The position numbers were made by a program, and so were the translations under genes. Positions 60,691 through 64,000 of a stretch of 64,000 nucleotides of DNA are shown one piece after another. This stretch comes from Candidozyma auris. Its lineage: Eukaryota > Ascomycota > Pichiomycetes > Serinales > Metschnikowiaceae. The stretch is from NCBI RefSeq assembly GCF_003013715.1, contig NC_072812.1, positions 248,001 through 312,000 of the forward strand, given 5' to 3'. Position 1 is the first letter of the stretch, and every line of letters starts with the position of its first letter. The notes under the pieces are model-generated. The model was not told the origin of the DNA, did not search any database, and saw only the letters and a list, made by a program, of their open reading frames with translations.

Positions 60691-63212
60691 TCCAGGAAAA
60701 CATAAATGACTTTGAGTAAATATTGAAGAAGCTAAAGTGAAACTTTGATGTCTCTCTTGGCAGTTACGTGATACAATGCCAAGGATATTCGATGGTTGAA
60801 CGGGAAAGGGGACTTTTCGAACTAGAGAACGGTCTTTGCATGGAAGAGACCGAAACTTGGGTTATGAAACAAGCGGAGGAAGGGATGGGGTGAAAAGTCA
60901 AAGGCCTTCTCAAGGACACTTTGCAGTTTCAAAAACGGAATTGTACCAAAAGGAACAAAACAAAAAAAAATAGGGTGAAAAAAGCGGTGTTAGTGGGCCC
61001 TGATCAGTGTGAAATATATAGTGAGGTGAGAAGGCACGTCGGAGTAACAAGCGAAAAAAAAATGCAAATGCACAATCAAAGAAGACCGGGGATTATTCTC
61101 AAATGGTCTTATAGGCAATAGGACCGGCACGGGGAAAGTGACGAATGGAGCAGGCCATTAAGGTACGAAAGGGAAGAACAAGGTTTGATCTGAGCGTAGT
61201 TCGAGAGGAAGAAGGCACCATCGATCCGTGCGTTCATTGTGTGAGAACCCCAAGCATGGAGGAAACAAACGTAACTGGGCCTAAAGCTATATGTGCATGA
61301 AAGGGGAGGCAGGCAGCTACCTTGCACAAAGGATGCAACAATCTACACAACAAAACCTTGAGGATTAAGCTTTTGCCCCACACAGGTGAATGTTTTTTTT
61401 TTCTTTATTTTGTGTCCTGGGCGGAGGAAACCGTATGTTATCACAAGTACAAGGGAGAGCAGAATCGGGAGAAGAATGTTCGAACAAGAACGCAACAAAG
61501 CGGCAAAATGTAGCTTGTTAGTAGCTGCGTGGGATGGTCATAAGAGGGGAGACAAGAGGATGAGGCGACGGCTGAGGAAATGTTTAAAATTGGGGGCAAG
61601 GCTGGAAAGGCACTTTGACAAGTGGATAGGGTTACAGTGGGGGCATGAAACCGAGCGACAGAGGTGACCGCGAACCACAGCACAGACCCTGGCATGAGCC
61701 ACGAGAGGGGGAGGAAAGCATGGCTAGTCCCGCCATTTTTGGTAAAAAAGAAATCGCCTGGAAATCAATTGCATTTGGGTTAGACGACGCCTCTCTCCAT
61801 CTGAGTCGCTGTGCCGCTAGGAAAAATGCAACCGATGCTGAGTCCTGCAACAGGTGCTGTTTTCCCATTTCCCGCTGTGAGACTCAGGGTCCTCCAGTGC
61901 ACCGCACCCTACAGCAGCAAGAGTGCCCGCCGGGAGCCCTTGGCCGCATCGACGTCCCCAGTAACTTTGGGGACCCAGCACAATACGAGCAAGAAAGAAA
62001 AAAAAAAATCTTACTGCGATCGAATGTCTTTCTCGCAAATCGACCATCAGAAGCCGCCTTCCGTGACGTGAGTGCTAGCGGCCCGCTGCATGGGTCATGA
62101 CAGCAGCGCTGGAGGTCGCACTCCCTACAAGGCATGGTTGTTAACGGTGCGCCTGCAGCGCCGATGCGAGAGTGCGTCGTGCCGCTAGAGGGCTCTGAGG
62201 GAGGGCCTCAAGGCTGGGCCGTGCGTGGAGCGCTTGACGTGCCACTGCGCACTGGGGAGGCGCTCTGAGCGCTGCAAAACAAGCCAAGGTGGGCTTGACC
62301 GCCCGAGGTTGCTGCAAATTTCACCACCCACCCGCTCCAGCGCCCGATTCCGTTTTCCCACGGCGCCACCGAGGCTACCGAGGTTGCGTAGGCTACTCAG
62401 GCTGCCTTTTAACCTTAAAGCTTGCTCCTGTTGCTAGTTGGCTATGGGCTCATGCTTCTTCATCGCTTCATTTTTGGTTGGTTGTACCACTTCTTCGCTG
62501 CTTCGCATGCTGCCATTTCTGTCTTCCTAGCTCACTTTATCCAACCCTGAACTAATTCCTTGCCCTGATGAGCGACTTTGCACCTCAATATTTCACTTTG
62601 TGCTCTTTTTCACTTCGTGAATCGTCTTCACACTATTTCTTCTCCTTCTTGCACTCTGCCCTGCCTCAGGTGACTCAGACGCTTGAAGCACACTACGGAC
62701 AGCTTCAAGCATGAAATTTCCTTCCTCTTGTCATTGTCAAGCGACTGGTGCTTCAGATTGAGGAAATCGAAAAACCAACTCCTTTTTTGGGCAAGTTTCC
62801 CTACTTTCGTTGCTCTACAATAGGTTCTTTGTAGACATTAGCCCGTCGCCGTGTCCGCTTCCCGATCTGTAAGTTGTACACCAAAGAGACCAGGCAGCGG
62901 CATGAAAAAGGCTTGTTGTTCGCTACAATGGCGCTACTCTTCGTGCTGAAGAACTATCAAGTTTCTGGGGACAAAGAACGACGCAGGGCACAGGAATTGT
63001 CGTTAATTATTTTCAACATCCCCTCATATACGCACGATGAACATATTCTAAAGAGTGCATTTTGGTGCAAATCAATTCCCCAAAGAGCCCAAAGATTTTC
63101 CTTCATCCCGAAATGCATCTTTACACCCTGGCTGTCCAGTCTTAGCTCCGAATCCCTTAATAAAACATAGATTCATAATATACAATGAGAATTAATTGAG
63201 TGTCTCTCCTCC
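60691..63212. promoter_or_regulatory. 2.5-kb gene-free region upstream of the Ndc10-like gene
   Basis: This is the longest non-coding stretch in the window. It lies between the Ndc10-like start and the 3' end of the right-edge gene. Its composition shifts: A-rich with G runs at 60.9-61.6 kb, GC-rich at 61.6-62.45 kb (with imperfect GAGGCTAC / AGGCTACTCAGGCTGC repeats near 62370-62405), then CT-rich to 62.8 kb. ORFs up to 151 codons are present but have arginine/cysteine/proline-rich, non-coding-like composition. Long upstream regions in CTG yeasts often mark regulator genes with long leaders. Confidence 0.45.
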
Positions 63213-64000
63213 TTATATGCTGTGAAGGAGCATGCCCTTTGTGACCACCGAGTTCGCAAGCTCGCTTCTAAATGAGTGACTAAGAAACTGGCTCTTCTTA
63301 TCATCGTTGAGCCATTCTCTCATTACTTTCACCACACTTTCTAGGATCTCAAAATTTTCCTCACTCAACTTAAACCTCTGTTCGCTCTCTGCCGTTTCGA
63401 CTATATGGCAGATAACCTTCACGAGACATGTGAAGGAAAGCGTTGACAATGGGAACTTCTTTGTGATTTGCCTCAAATGTTTCAACAAGTGTTGCACATT
63501 TTCGTGATCTTCTTTTTGCAAGTAGAAGAGTATCGACGAAGCAGTCAAAACAATGAACTTTTCTTCATCGACCAAGTTGAGGGAGTATAAAAGCGATTTC
63601 TCCTCCTTGAGAGCCTCAATCGCGTCGACTCTGCCCTTTCCTATCGAATCTACTTCAGTGTCGTCCGATGATTCTTCCGCTTCTTCACTGTCTGAGAAAT
63701 CCTCATCATCCGTTAGTTCCTGACCGTCGAAATAGGAATTAAGACTTGAAACGGTTTGTACAATGGCTTGCTTCATGTTTTGAATCATTTCGGGTGTTGA
63801 TTCGGGACACATAAGACTTCTTACCAGCAAATAGTATTGTTTAAGACCTGGATCCGCGAAGTCTTCCACAAGTTTACCGATTGTAATGAGATCAGTATTC
63901 AAAGAATCCTTGAGCTCCTCTGCTTCTTCATCTTCGCTCTTGCTTGTCAATGATTTGAGGTATCTGAGGTTCACCTCATATAACAAATCGAGAATTCTCC
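63213..64000 (-). CDS. C-terminal part of an unidentified helical protein (partial)
   Basis: The frame is open to the right edge and ends at TAA 63213-63215, giving at least 262 residues. The sequence is helical and leucine-rich, like HEAT/ARM-type proteins (KQYYLLVRSLMCPES, VQHLLKHLRQITKKFPLSTLSFTCLVKVICHIV). It contains an acidic Ser/Asp/Glu segment (DDEDFSDSEEAEESSDDTE) typical of nucleolar or chromatin proteins. I cannot name the family. The start lies outside the window. Confidence 0.8.
   Translation of the reverse strand, partial: RILDLLYEVNLRYLKSLTSKSEDEEAEELKDSLNTDLITIGKLVEDFADPGLKQYYLLVRSLMCPESTPEMIQNMKQAIVQTVSSLNSYFDGQELTDDEDFSDSEEAEESSDDTEVDSIGKGRVDAIEALKEEKSLLYSLNLVDEEKFIVLTASSILFYLQKEDHENVQHLLKHLRQITKKFPLSTLSFTCLVKVICHIVETAESEQRFKLSEENFEILESVVKVMREWLNDDKKSQFLSHSFRSELANSVVTKGMLLHSI

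Noticed and set aside
60691..63212. Long gene-free region considered as a centromere
   Set aside because: Centromeres of related yeasts are described as GC-poor, whereas this region contains a GC-rich island. There is no direct evidence.

Overview
The window is nuclear chromosomal DNA of a budding yeast of the CTG-Ser1 clade, most likely a Metschnikowiaceae-type yeast (Clavispora / Candida auris / C. haemulonii relatives). This rests on moderate GC content, dense intron-poor genes, very short introns, yeast-type gene content and the behaviour of CTG codons. In BET2 (codons 32 and 241) and SEC23 (codon 347), CTG falls where relatives carry Ser or Thr, so CTG should be read as serine throughout. 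The species cannot be fixed from the sequence alone.

Layout, left to right. 0-8 kb: the 3' end of an unidentified gene, JAC1 (Fe-S cluster co-chaperone), SEC23 (COPII coat), AOS1 (SUMO E1, spliced) and HDA3 (histone deacetylase complex). 8-15 kb, minus strand: PRP4 (U4/U6 snRNP), a 2-oxoglutarate/Fe(II) oxygenase-like protein and an AXL1-type M16 protease. 15-21 kb: a small serine-rich protein, a copper amine oxidase with a GATA-rich promoter, a tandem tRNA-Asp/tRNA-Gly pair and a spliced gene for a 249-residue basic protein. 21-32 kb, plus strand: an LRR protein, a secreted GH3 beta-glucosidase interrupted by one in-frame TAG, a coiled-coil protein, DPB2 and BET2. 31-37 kb: an MNN1-family mannosyltransferase, MDE1 (methionine salvage) and LSM8 (spliced). 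37-45 kb: two convergent amino-acid permeases, then NOP58. 46-58 kb: DNA2, HRD3 and a V-ATPase a-subunit (STV1-like). 58-64 kb: a protein resembling the Ndc10 domain II / Crypton tyrosine-recombinase fold behind a 2.5-kb gene-free upstream region, then a partial gene running off the right edge.

Most genes are independent housekeeping units. A few share a theme. The amine oxidase and the two permeases, all with long GATA-containing upstream regions, suggest nitrogen-source regulation. MDE1 has two CACGTG boxes, as expected for Cbf1/Met4 sulfur control. DPB2 and DNA2 carry ACGCG cores near their starts, as expected for G1/S control.

The strongest unexplained signals are: (1) the 10-mer GGCTGCGAAA, present eight times in non-coding DNA upstream of unrelated genes against about 0.1 expected; (2) the Ndc10/Crypton-like gene; (3) the otherwise intact beta-glucosidase with one nonsense codon and an odd 5' splice site; (4) a probably dicistronic tRNA-Asp-Gly unit.
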